Assembly (NCBI GenBank): GCA_003482455.1
Contig: DMYW01000036.1
Coordinates: forward strand, 71,896 to 134,711
Direction of reading: 5' to 3'
DNA length: 62,816 nucleotides
Source of the DNA: Rheinheimera sp.
GTDB taxonomy: Bacteria; Pseudomonadota; Gammaproteobacteria; Enterobacterales; Alteromonadaceae
Shown: positions 26,209 to 33,889 of the stretch, piece after piece
Position numbering within the stretch: position 1 is the stretch's first letter
Layout of the letters: the number at the start of each line of letters is the position of its first letter
Notes under the pieces: generated by a model
Seen by the model: only the letters and a program-made list of their open reading frames with translations
Database searches by the model: none
What the model was told of the DNA's origin: nothing
Program-made: the position numbers and the translations under genes

Positions 26209-26791
26209 GCGTATTTATTCCATTCTTTGCATTGGCTTGTTGTTGATATCGCCTTTACAGGCAAAAACTATGTTGATTCTTGGAGACAGTTTAAGCGCAG
26301 GTTACGGCCTTCCCACTGAGCAAAGCTGGCCACAAATGCTTGACCGCGAACTCGCTGATTGGGATTTTACGAATGCTTCTATTAGCGGTGAAACCAGTCA
26401 AGGAGCATTAAATCGACTCCCTGCATTGCTTGCAACCAATCCAGACGCACTGCTTGTCGAAATAGGCGCAAACGATGGGCTCCGTGGTTACCCAGTACAG
26501 CGGATCCGCACCAATATTCAACAGATCATCGATATGGCCAGACAGGCTCAAATCAAGGTCGTTTTGATGCAAATACGTATACCACCGAATTATGGACCAC
26601 GTTACACGCAACAATTTGAGACCATGTACCAAGAATTAGCGACAGAGAATAACTTGGTTCTTTGGCCATTTTTTATGGAAAAAATTGCAGTGGATCCGAC
26701 TTTGATGCAGCCAGATGGTTTGCACCCAAATGCCAAAGGTCAACCATTGATAGTGGAACAGCTTAAACCATTGTTTGAACAATTAAAGTAG
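26207..26791 (+). CDS. tesA: TesA, acyl-CoA thioesterase I / arylesterase / lysophospholipase
   Basis: A 194-aa SGNH hydrolase precursor. Signal peptide MRIYSILCIGLLLISPLQA, block I GDSLSAGYG (catalytic S28), block III GANDGLRG and block V DGLHPNA (catalytic Asp/His) are all present. It is periplasmic and hydrolyses acyl-CoA and ester substrates. GAGG precedes the ATG by 8 nt. The ybbA-ybbP/tesA neighbourhood is the same as in E. coli. Confidence 0.95.
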   Translation: MRIYSILCIGLLLISPLQAKTMLILGDSLSAGYGLPTEQSWPQMLDRELADWDFTNASISGETSQGALNRLPALLATNPDALLVEIGANDGLRGYPVQRIRTNIQQIIDMARQAQIKVVLMQIRIPPNYGPRYTQQFETMYQELATENNLVLWPFFMEKIAVDPTLMQPDGLHPNAKGQPLIVEQLKPLFEQLK

Positions 26792-26903
26792 CGAGTAGAT
26801 GCTGGGGTAGCGCATTGGTACTAAAGGCATTAGCGCAAAAATCGTCAGCTTGGTGATTACGCGATAACTTAGTGACAATGAGTGAATAAGGAGTTGGAGT
26901 AGT

Positions 26904-26979
<76 letters not shown>

Positions 26980-27006
26980 AAAGCCTGAACAACTAATGTT
27001 CGGAAG

Positions 27007-27082
27007 TGGCGTCCCTTAGGGGATTCGAACCCCTGTTACCGCCGTGAAAGGGCGGTGTCCTAGGCCTCTAGACGAAAGGGAC
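27007..27082 (-). tRNA. tRNA-Glu (TTC), copy 4 in transcript order
   Basis: 76 nt with encoded CCA and anticodon loop CTTTCAC (TTC). Sequence identical to the other three Glu copies. Its flanks do not show the clear leader/trailer pairing seen around the other three. Confidence 0.97.
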
Positions 27083-27113
27083 ATCTGAGAAAACTACAAC
27101 GTTCGAAACTGAG

Positions 27114-27189
27114 TGGCGTCCCTTAGGGGATTCGAACCCCTGTTACCGCCGTGAAAGGGCGGTGTCCTAGGCCTCTAGACGAAAGGGAC
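27114..27189 (-). tRNA. tRNA-Glu (TTC), copy 3 in transcript order
   Basis: Identical 76-nt gene. In the transcript the leader AAACTGA (27195-27201) is exactly complementary to the trailer TCAGTTT (27106-27112), extending the acceptor stem of the precursor. Confidence 0.97.
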
Positions 27190-27217
27190 ACATTTCAGTT
27201 TTTGCTTACTTCAGGAT

Positions 27218-27293
27218 TGGCGTCCCTTAGGGGATTCGAACCCCTGTTACCGCCGTGAAAGGGCGGTGTCCTAGGCCTCTAGACGAAAGGGAC
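27218..27293 (-). tRNA. tRNA-Glu (TTC), copy 2 in transcript order
   Basis: Identical 76-nt gene. In the transcript the leader ACTTCAGG (27294-27301) directly abuts the tRNA and is exactly complementary to the trailer CCTGAAGT (27208-27215). Confidence 0.97.
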
Positions 27294-27321
27294 CCTGAAG
27301 TTTGCGTGTTCTGTTTCTGAG

Positions 27322-27397
27322 TGGCGTCCCTTAGGGGATTCGAACCCCTGTTACCGCCGTGAAAGGGCGGTGTCCTAGGCCTCTAGACGAAAGGGAC
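27322..27397 (-). tRNA. tRNA-Glu (TTC), copy 1 in transcript order
   Basis: Identical 76-nt gene. In the transcript the leader TTTCTGA (27402-27408) is exactly complementary to the trailer TCAGAAA (27314-27320). Confidence 0.97.
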
Positions 27398-27410
27398 ACA
27401 TTCAGAAATT

Positions 27411-27486
<76 letters not shown>

Positions 27487-27532
27487 ACTCTATTGATTCA
27501 TCGCGACGTTTAACCGCTGCGTTGCATCACAG

Positions 27533-27571
27533 AACGAGGCGCATTTTATGGGGGGGGGATTGAGGTGTCAA
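27533..27571 (-). promoter_or_regulatory. tRNA operon promoter with G9 tract in its spacer and GC-rich discriminator
   Basis: On the minus strand, a perfect -35 TTGACA (27566-27571), an exactly 17-nt spacer and -10 TAAAAT (27543-27548). A discriminator GCGCCTCG follows, typical of stringently controlled stable-RNA promoters. Nine of the 17 spacer bases are an uninterrupted C-run (G-run on the plus strand, 27550-27558), so slippage would change the promoter spacing. Confidence 0.85.
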
Positions 27572-27721
27572 ACTATTTTTTCCTTCCACTGATTCGTTCG
27601 AGCATTTTTTATGCTTTTCGTTGAAATTCGCACAGCAACTAAACAATTTTAGGGAACTCAGCTGCTTGCAGCACAAATCGACCGCTTGAACTGTTGGATT
27701 TGCATGCTTTATGCCGCGCTG

Positions 27722-27730
27722 TGGTAAGAT
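27722..27730 (+). promoter_or_regulatory. Extended -10 element upstream of the XrtA-associated ATPase gene
   Basis: TGG-TAAGAT forms an extended -10; the upstream -35 candidates (TTGCAT, TTGGAT) are imperfectly spaced. It lies 30 nt before the ATG at 27760. Confidence 0.4.
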
Positions 27731-27759
27731 GGAACCATGACCAGTTGCAGGATTCACTG

Positions 27760-28860
27760 ATGTACGAAGCGCATTACGGATTAAAAGAACGTCCATTCCA
27801 ACTCACGCCAAACCCAAATTGTTTTTTCGCTGGGAAGTTACATAAACGTGCCCTCGCCTATTTGCAATACGGTCTGAGCCAAGGTGAAGGCTTTATTGTG
27901 ATCACAGGCGATATTGGCACCGGAAAAACTACCATCGCCAATCAATTACTTGCGCGATTGGATGCAAATCTACTGGTTGCAAAGCAAATAGTGACATCAA
28001 AACTCGATCCAGATGATCTGTTACGCATGGTTGTATCGGTGTTTCAGCTGCAGTCACGCGACCAGACCAAAGCCGGCTATCTAGAGGCGATTTCAAATTA
28101 CTTAACGAGTCTTGCACAGCAAAACAAACGGGCTTTGTTATTAGTTGATGAAGCCCAGAATTTACCTTTGGAATCTATTGAAGAACTCCGCATGTTGTCT
28201 AATTTTCAACTTGCTGGTAAACCCTTACTACAAAGTTTCTTGCTTGGGCAAAATGAATTAAATGCCATTATTCAGTCGCCGCATATGGAGCAATTTCGGC
28301 AACGTATTATTGCGTCTTCGAACTTAACTGCACTTGCCGCGGATGATTGTCAAGCTTATATACAATACCGAATTGAACGTGCAGGCGGTGATCCACGTAT
28401 TTTGGCTGACGATTGCTTTCCTCTCATTCATCAATTTTCGCGTGGCGTCCCAAGGAAGATCAATAACTTAATGGACCGAGTATTGCTTTTTGGATTCTTA
28501 GAGGAAAAACATCAATTTCATGCCAGCGATATTCAACAAGTCATAGAAGAAATTAATGGTGAGATTGCGAATCAACCATTTGTTCCCCCTGTTGAACATT
28601 CGCCTTCTACGGTCGCAGTGACACCTCAAGCCACAGCAATGGTTCAAAATGTGCAGCCAAACGCAGCACAGGCTGCAGCTAATGCGGTTGTTGAAACAAA
28701 CACTGCCAGCAATCCTTATCAAGCGATGCTCAGTGAGCTAAGTTTGCTGTTAGATAATAGTTTGCAAAATAAAATCCGCATGGCACAGCAACTGGATGAA
28801 TTGTTAAGTCATCAGCAACAACAAATGTTGAATCAGAAAAAACAAAACCCAGGTCAATAA
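27760..28860 (+). CDS. XrtA/PEP-CTERM system-associated ExeA-like ATPase (TIGR03015 type)
   Basis: A 366-aa AAA ATPase: Walker A GDIGTGKTT near 45-53, Walker B ALLLVDEAQN near 122-131, sensor region LLQSFLLGQNEL and arginine RQRIIAS. The N-terminus MYEAHYGLKERPFQLTPNP is characteristic of the ExeA/GspA family. A low-complexity linker and a helical tail follow. In PEP-CTERM loci this ATPase normally lies in the same operon as the export, chain-length and kinase genes; here it converges on them. AGGA precedes the ATG by 7 nt. Confidence 0.9.
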   Translation: MYEAHYGLKERPFQLTPNPNCFFAGKLHKRALAYLQYGLSQGEGFIVITGDIGTGKTTIANQLLARLDANLLVAKQIVTSKLDPDDLLRMVVSVFQLQSRDQTKAGYLEAISNYLTSLAQQNKRALLLVDEAQNLPLESIEELRMLSNFQLAGKPLLQSFLLGQNELNAIIQSPHMEQFRQRIIASSNLTALAADDCQAYIQYRIERAGGDPRILADDCFPLIHQFSRGVPRKINNLMDRVLLFGFLEEKHQFHASDIQQVIEEINGEIANQPFVPPVEHSPSTVAVTPQATAMVQNVQPNAAQAAANAVVETNTASNPYQAMLSELSLLLDNSLQNKIRMAQQLDELLSHQQQQMLNQKKQNPGQ

Positions 28861-28872
28861 CCTGGGTTTTTC
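28844..28872. terminator. Bidirectional terminator between the ATPase and beta-barrel genes
   Basis: The stem AAAACCCAGGT pairs with its complement around a CAATA loop, with T-runs on both strands. It overlaps the ATPase stop codon. Confidence 0.88.
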
Positions 28873-28888
28873 TTAGTGCTCCTATACG

Positions 28889-30547
28889 TCATTCAAAACT
28901 ATAGGAAACTTTCATACCTATCCGACTTTCTTCGTACTGATACAAAGTGGACGCGAAATCATTATTAATGCGGCCGACTATCAACGAACTATTCAAATGG
29001 CGACTTAACTGCCGATTTAGTGCCAAATTCCAGGTATTGCTAATCCCGGTGTAATCGTTCTCGGCTGATACAGCAATGCCTTCGGATTTCGAATCAGAAT
29101 GCGCATAACTAAGCACCAAGTCCATATGTTGCTGCAACGCCCAAGACGCAGATAAATTACCAAACTTCTCGTTGCGTGTGGCATCTCGTTCGAGGTAACT
29201 ATCTTTCCGCTGGCCAAGTTGTAGCTGCAACTTCAGTCGCTGGAAGTCATATCCTAACGAGTAGTCAACGGAGCGACGAACGATACCGAATTCACTGTAG
29301 TCACTGCCTGGGTTTCTAATGTTGTAATAAGTTTCGCCTGGTTGAGGGACATAATTTGCCGTCGGAGGTTGAAAGCAAGAATCCAAACTAGGGACTGCGC
29401 CTGGAGGACAAACAAACAGACCTGTTGTTGCATCGGCACCGGACAACCCCAACAAAGAGCCAACTTGGTCAGATGCAGTCAGCTTCATTCTCAGCTTTTG
29501 TAGGTTGTATTCACCGGACAGGTTCAAAGAACGACCGAAGAAACGCCGGTCAAGTTGCCCGGACAACTTAGTTCGACGGCTCGGCTTGATATCAAATGCG
29601 GTCCCAATGTATGCCTTTTGGCTATCACCATTGGTTAAAGTGTTATACGTTATGTTCCAGAAACTCTGACGGCCAAAATGCCATTCAAGGCCGCCGCCTA
29701 CGCTCCGATAATTCTGCACTGAGTACAAAAAGTTGCTTAGGTTGAAATCAGAAAATCCAGATGTCCTTTCAATGCGAGCTTGGCCAACCATTTGAATATT
29801 ATGAAAAAATGGCACCCCAACGATGACATTCGCGGCTCGATTAAAAATGTCCTCTGAAAACTCGCGACTGGTCTTGGAGCCTGTACCTTCAACCCCCCAA
29901 AAGAAGCTTCGGCTTCGATCTCGAGAATTCAAATCAAAACTGAAACTGCCGACACTATTTGTCAGCGAGTCTGCCGCCGGTAGGCTATCCAACGAGCCCA
30001 CGATTAAACCTCGCGGCCGTTCTGCTGTACTATTTAAAAAGCTAACATTCCAATTCGTACTTAACGCAGAATTAAATACCTTGCTGTAATTGACCGATCC
30101 TTGCGTTGATTGCTGCTTGCTCAACATGTCTGGACTATTGTACTGATCTCGCCCACGTTCAGCGCGTCCACCAACTTGCTGCACACTGTTGGATTGATTG
30201 GTCGCCAAACGTACAGTCATTGCATCGTTAAGTAGCTTGGCCGAATTATCCAATGAGTACGACACTAACTGCTCGTTGCTCTGCGAACCATCAGAGTAAA
30301 AAACTCCGTCAATTCCCACACGTGCAGATGTCCGAAAAACATCACCTGAATGAACAAAACTTAGTGCAGGAGCCACGGAATAAGCCGAATCTCGGGAATC
30401 CTCATCTACCGATTTATGCTGAAAGCTGTAGTAACTCACATCTAGTGTCGGTACAAATTCATTTTTCGCAGTAGCAGCCCATGTAGGAAGCAAAGTGAAT
30501 GCCACTAACGTCAATTGAAACAGAGGATTATTGCGCATAGTATCCAT
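28889..30547 (-). CDS. XrtA-associated outer-membrane beta-barrel protein (TIGR03016 type)
   Basis: About 552 aa: signal peptide (NNPLFQLTLVAFTLLPTWA) followed by alternating amphipathic strands over the whole length (LDVSYYSFQH, GLEWHFGRQSFWNITYNTL, SLIVGRINNDF, GMKVSYSFE at the end). This matches the uncharacterised TIGR03016 beta-barrel family of exosortase A loci. Three ATGs (30559, 30547, 30538) lie in the TAT/GGA-rich overlap with the kinase tail. 30547 is chosen, but the exact start is uncertain. It probably forms an outer-membrane component of polysaccharide export; the role is inferred from position and topology. Confidence 0.8.
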   Translation of the reverse strand: MDTMRNNPLFQLTLVAFTLLPTWAATAKNEFVPTLDVSYYSFQHKSVDEDSRDSAYSVAPALSFVHSGDVFRTSARVGIDGVFYSDGSQSNEQLVSYSLDNSAKLLNDAMTVRLATNQSNSVQQVGGRAERGRDQYNSPDMLSKQQSTQGSVNYSKVFNSALSTNWNVSFLNSTAERPRGLIVGSLDSLPAADSLTNSVGSFSFDLNSRDRSRSFFWGVEGTGSKTSREFSEDIFNRAANVIVGVPFFHNIQMVGQARIERTSGFSDFNLSNFLYSVQNYRSVGGGLEWHFGRQSFWNITYNTLTNGDSQKAYIGTAFDIKPSRRTKLSGQLDRRFFGRSLNLSGEYNLQKLRMKLTASDQVGSLLGLSGADATTGLFVCPPGAVPSLDSCFQPPTANYVPQPGETYYNIRNPGSDYSEFGIVRRSVDYSLGYDFQRLKLQLQLGQRKDSYLERDATRNEKFGNLSASWALQQHMDLVLSYAHSDSKSEGIAVSAENDYTGISNTWNLALNRQLSRHLNSSLIVGRINNDFASTLYQYEESRIGMKVSYSFE

Positions 30548-31466
30548 AACCGTAGCCATATCCTTTGTCTTGACTGTAATGCGCTTTGTTGATGACAAAC
30601 CCAACTGCAAGATCTTTTGGCAGCATAGAAAGCGCTTTTTCAAGCTCATTGAGTTTGGTTTTTCTCTCCTCACAGACAATGACTGCCTGTCCACACATAC
30701 CAGCTAAAATCGCGGTTTCGTTCACACCAAGTAGTGGTGGTGCATCAAAAATTACGATACGGTCTGGGTATCTCGTCGCAAATTCTTCGACCAACGCCGC
30801 CATTTTATCGCTGGCAAGGAGTTCAGTGCTGAGATGATGGGGGCGGCCGGCAGCGATTATTTTTAATCGTTCTACATTGGTGCTGTACATGATGTCAGTC
30901 ACCCCTACTTGGTCATTACTTAGAAAATCAGTAAGACCTACCGGCAAAGAGATCTCGAGCGTACGACTGACATTTGGGCGTAACACATCAGCATCGACCA
31001 ACAACACAGTTTTGTCTTGCTCAAGAGCAATACTCAACGCCAAGTTCACTGACGTAAAAGTCTTCCCTTCCGCCGGACGTGAACTTGAGACCATAATCAG
31101 GTTCGGATGTTTTAGAGTGGAGCTAAGCGGGCCAAACGCGTTGTTGATTAACTTCCGTTTGATCACCCGAAACTCTTCGTAAATCAGTCGTCGTTCAGTG
31201 GTCAAGGTTACAAAATGCCTTGCGTCCAATCGCTGCAAATCAATACCGATAAAATTCTTTTTCTCGGCACTGGTTGTTACGACGGCTTCAACTGGAGTCT
31301 GAGTAGCAGCAGCTTCTGGTTCAATGCTAGCAGTTAGTGGTGTCGTTGCGGCCATTGCCACTTCAATTGATGTGGCTGCAGGAGTTTCAACCGCTGCTGG
31401 CTGAGGTTCCGCCGCTGCCGGCTGCAGGGCAGCTAACTTGTCTAGCGCTTTTTCGATAGTACTCAT
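30528..31466 (-). CDS. XrtA-associated tyrosine autokinase (TIGR03018 type)
   Basis: A 312-aa BY-kinase: a Pro/Ala-rich N-terminal extension (about 10-75), Walker A SSRPAEGKT, Walker A' VLLVDADVLRPN, Walker B IVIFDAPPLL and a tyrosine-rich tail GYGYGYGYYAQ for autophosphorylation. It regulates polymer length together with the Wzz-like protein encoded immediately upstream, whose stop overlaps this start as ATGA. The tail codons overlap the start of the next gene. Confidence 0.92.
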   Translation of the reverse strand: MSTIEKALDKLAALQPAAAEPQPAAVETPAATSIEVAMAATTPLTASIEPEAAATQTPVEAVVTTSAEKKNFIGIDLQRLDARHFVTLTTERRLIYEEFRVIKRKLINNAFGPLSSTLKHPNLIMVSSSRPAEGKTFTSVNLALSIALEQDKTVLLVDADVLRPNVSRTLEISLPVGLTDFLSNDQVGVTDIMYSTNVERLKIIAAGRPHHLSTELLASDKMAALVEEFATRYPDRIVIFDAPPLLGVNETAILAGMCGQAVIVCEERKTKLNELEKALSMLPKDLAVGFVINKAHYSQDKGYGYGYGYYAQ

Positions 31467-33052
31467 AATAAGCGCTCCCAAATTTTGGCGGCAGTGATGC
31501 CAAACACCAATTCATTGACAATAAACAAAGTATAACCCGTTACCAACATCAAACTCAGTCCAACGAAATACCATAAATGTCGACGATTCTGTTTCAACAC
31601 CGTTTCTTTATCAGTATGAGAAACCAAACCGAATACCGGAAAATCCGAAATCATTTTTAATTGTAAGGCAGAGGTCACAACAGGTTGGAACTGGCTTCGA
31701 GCAAAGGCCATAAACAGCCCTGCAAATGCCCCTAAAAACAGCACCACAGTGTATAACAAGATGCGCGGTGGCCCTGACGGTTTGAAAGGAACTCGCGGAG
31801 GCTCAATAATCTTAAATTGAACTTCTTGCGACGTAGCATCTTTTTTCTGAGTCAAATCAATCGCTTCGCGGCGAGACAACAATTCTTCATATTTAGCTTT
31901 GGTGATCTCATAATCACGGTTCAACCCTGAAAACTTCGCCTCAATGTCAGGAATGATGTTGCGTTGACGTTCTAGTGAGTCGACTTTGTCTTGGTAGTTA
32001 GCTACGCGCACACGTTGTGACTCGACTTCATTCTCTAACTTAGCAACGTTAAGCCGCAATTCTTGATACACCTGATTTTGTGCCATCGCAGAATTGGGTG
32101 ACGAAGACGACGCGTTTTGACGCAGCTGTGCGATTTCGTCTTTACGCAGTTGCTGCAAGTTCTCTAATAATCGCTTTGTTTCACGAACATCCGGATGGCT
32201 GTCCGTGTAGCGGATCAATAATGCGTCGAGCTGATTCTGCAACGCTTTAATCCGTTCATCATATTGGGAACTAAAGCCAGTCACAGCGCCATCCGTGCTT
32301 GAAGATTCGGCTGTTTCACCCTGAAGTTGCTTGCGTGCCGAATCGAGTTGCTTTTCTGTTTGCTTCAACTGCAAACGAGCTTCTTCCAGGCGCTCTTTTT
32401 CCGATTCAATTCGCGTGTAAAAATTAACATCGCTAGTCGGGCCCACCGCAATCTGCTCTTTTTTGAACTCAGATAAGCGCTTTTCCGCTTCAGTTAATCG
32501 AGTTTCGTAATCTTTGATTTGGGACTCTAGGAATTCGGATGCCTTTTTGTTGTCTGCAGCAGCACTACCGACTTGACTCTCAACGAAGGTATTTAGGGTT
32601 TCTTGGACTACTTTGAGCGCCATTGGCGACGACGCATTGCTGTAGCTAATTAGATAGATATTTTCACGGCCTGAACGTGAAAACTTGATTCCATTTTGTA
32701 AGTCATCGATAAGCTTTTCGTAAGAATGGGCATCTGGGGCTTGCACATCGAGATCGGTTGCTCGGGCAATTTTCTCAAGATTCGGCCGACTAAGCAGCGA
32801 TTTCGCCATTAACTCTAGCTCTTGATCTGGGTTGGGTTGCATCAAGGCCAGACCCGCTAACACGGGATCAAGAACTGAACGAGTTTCTACATACAACTTT
32901 GCATCTGCTTGATAAGTGGGTGGTAAGTTAAAAACCCCCAACCAACCAAGTGGACAAACAACCCACGCCGTCAAAATTATATAACGTCGTCTCAGCCAAA
33001 CACCTTGTAAGTAAATCAACAGCATCTCTATGGCGAGATTTAAATCCTTCAT
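31463..33052 (-). CDS. XrtA-associated polysaccharide chain-length protein (TIGR03007 type)
   Basis: A 529-aa Wzz/GNVR-family inner-membrane protein. It has an N-terminal helix near 21-40, a periplasmic domain with extensive coiled coil (about 165-375; SEFLESQIKDYETRLTEAEK...), a Pro-rich EPPRVPFKPSGPP motif before the second helix (about 430-450) and an extra C-terminal hydrophobic segment (TGYTLFIVNELVFGI). It acts as polysaccharide co-polymerase with the tyrosine kinase encoded next. GGAGAG precedes the ATG. Confidence 0.93.
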   Translation of the reverse strand: MKDLNLAIEMLLIYLQGVWLRRRYIILTAWVVCPLGWLGVFNLPPTYQADAKLYVETRSVLDPVLAGLALMQPNPDQELELMAKSLLSRPNLEKIARATDLDVQAPDAHSYEKLIDDLQNGIKFSRSGRENIYLISYSNASSPMALKVVQETLNTFVESQVGSAAADNKKASEFLESQIKDYETRLTEAEKRLSEFKKEQIAVGPTSDVNFYTRIESEKERLEEARLQLKQTEKQLDSARKQLQGETAESSSTDGAVTGFSSQYDERIKALQNQLDALLIRYTDSHPDVRETKRLLENLQQLRKDEIAQLRQNASSSSPNSAMAQNQVYQELRLNVAKLENEVESQRVRVANYQDKVDSLERQRNIIPDIEAKFSGLNRDYEITKAKYEELLSRREAIDLTQKKDATSQEVQFKIIEPPRVPFKPSGPPRILLYTVVLFLGAFAGLFMAFARSQFQPVVTSALQLKMISDFPVFGLVSHTDKETVLKQNRRHLWYFVGLSLMLVTGYTLFIVNELVFGITAAKIWERLL

Positions 33053-33078
33053 CCAACGCTCTCCAGCCTGTCTTCGAT

Positions 33079-33708
33079 TTAGAACCAGGCTTCAGGAATA
33101 ATCACGATATCGCCGGGTAAAATATCCACATTCGCAGAAATATCACCATCACGGATTAAATCGTCTAACTGCAACTCGTAGGTCGTCTGTTTTCCGTTAA
33201 TGACCCGCACCAGTTTTGCACTGTTACCATCGGCAAATTCAGACAAACCACCTGCGGCAATCATCAGGTCAAGTGCTGTCATATTCTGCCGATAAGGAAA
33301 GGCCATTGGTTTTCCAGATGCACCAATGATCCGAACCTGCTCACTGAATGGCCCCACAAACCCATTCACTGATACTGTGACTACAGGATCACGAATGTAT
33401 TTGGCTAAGACTTTTTCCATCTCACGGGCGAATTGGCTTGGAGTTTTACCCGCAACAGAGATATCTTCGACCAGTGATGTGCTGATTTTACCATCAGGGC
33501 GAACCGTAAACGAACCGGACAGTTCAGGGTTTCGCCACACAAAAATTGTGACAGCATCGTTGGGGCCGATCAGGTAATTGTACTGGTCTACTGCCGCGGT
33601 TTGTGAGGGCTGAACTGTCGCCGGAGGCAGTTGATTAGTGGTACAAGCTTGCAGCGAAAGCAACAACATCACAGCTGCCGTTCTACCGATGGCTGGGCAC
33701 ATTTTCAT
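33079..33708 (-). CDS. XrtA-associated polysaccharide export lipoprotein (TIGR03027 type)
   Basis: A 209-aa Wza-like outer-membrane protein. The signal peptide ends at the lipobox LQAC. The Poly_export domain (YNYLIGPNDAVTIFVWRNPELSG...) is followed by an SLBB segment (RIIGASGKPMAFPYRQNMTALDLMIAAGG). It is shorter than Wza, as usual for this exosortase-linked family. AAGGAT precedes the ATG. It is the first gene of the four-gene minus-strand export block, divergent from the EpsB-type transferase. Confidence 0.93.
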   Translation of the reverse strand: MKMCPAIGRTAAVMLLLSLQACTTNQLPPATVQPSQTAAVDQYNYLIGPNDAVTIFVWRNPELSGSFTVRPDGKISTSLVEDISVAGKTPSQFAREMEKVLAKYIRDPVVTVSVNGFVGPFSEQVRIIGASGKPMAFPYRQNMTALDLMIAAGGLSEFADGNSAKLVRVINGKQTTYELQLDDLIRDGDISANVDILPGDIVIIPEAWF

Positions 33709-33889
33709 GTTAGATATCCTTATAAATCAGATGCGGTTGTAATATAACTGAATTTTTAGGTACTGTAATGGCAGTCAAAAATTTAATTTAAACTTCATGG
33801 TTGACAGCGTATACTTCTCCGTCACCTAAAAAGAGTCAAGATGACATCATTGAAATCCTCAAGAATGATCGTTCCAGGAAGAAACTCAG
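33709..33889. promoter_or_regulatory. Divergent promoter region of the two EPS blocks
   Basis: 181 bp, AT-rich, between two outward-reading operons. On the plus strand TTGACA (33801-33806) and TATACT (33810-33815) are visible but too close to act together; TATACT would need the weak TTTAAA upstream as -35. No JUMPstart/ops element and no sigma-54 motif was found. Confidence 0.4.

Noticed and set aside
27737..27760. Seven-codon frame overlapping the start of the XrtA-associated ATPase (possible leader peptide)
   Set aside because: No ribosome-binding site precedes it and the coding content is uninformative; chance is sufficient.
33709..33889. JUMPstart/ops element for RfaH control of the EPS operon
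   Set aside because: The GGCGGTAG core is absent on both strands.
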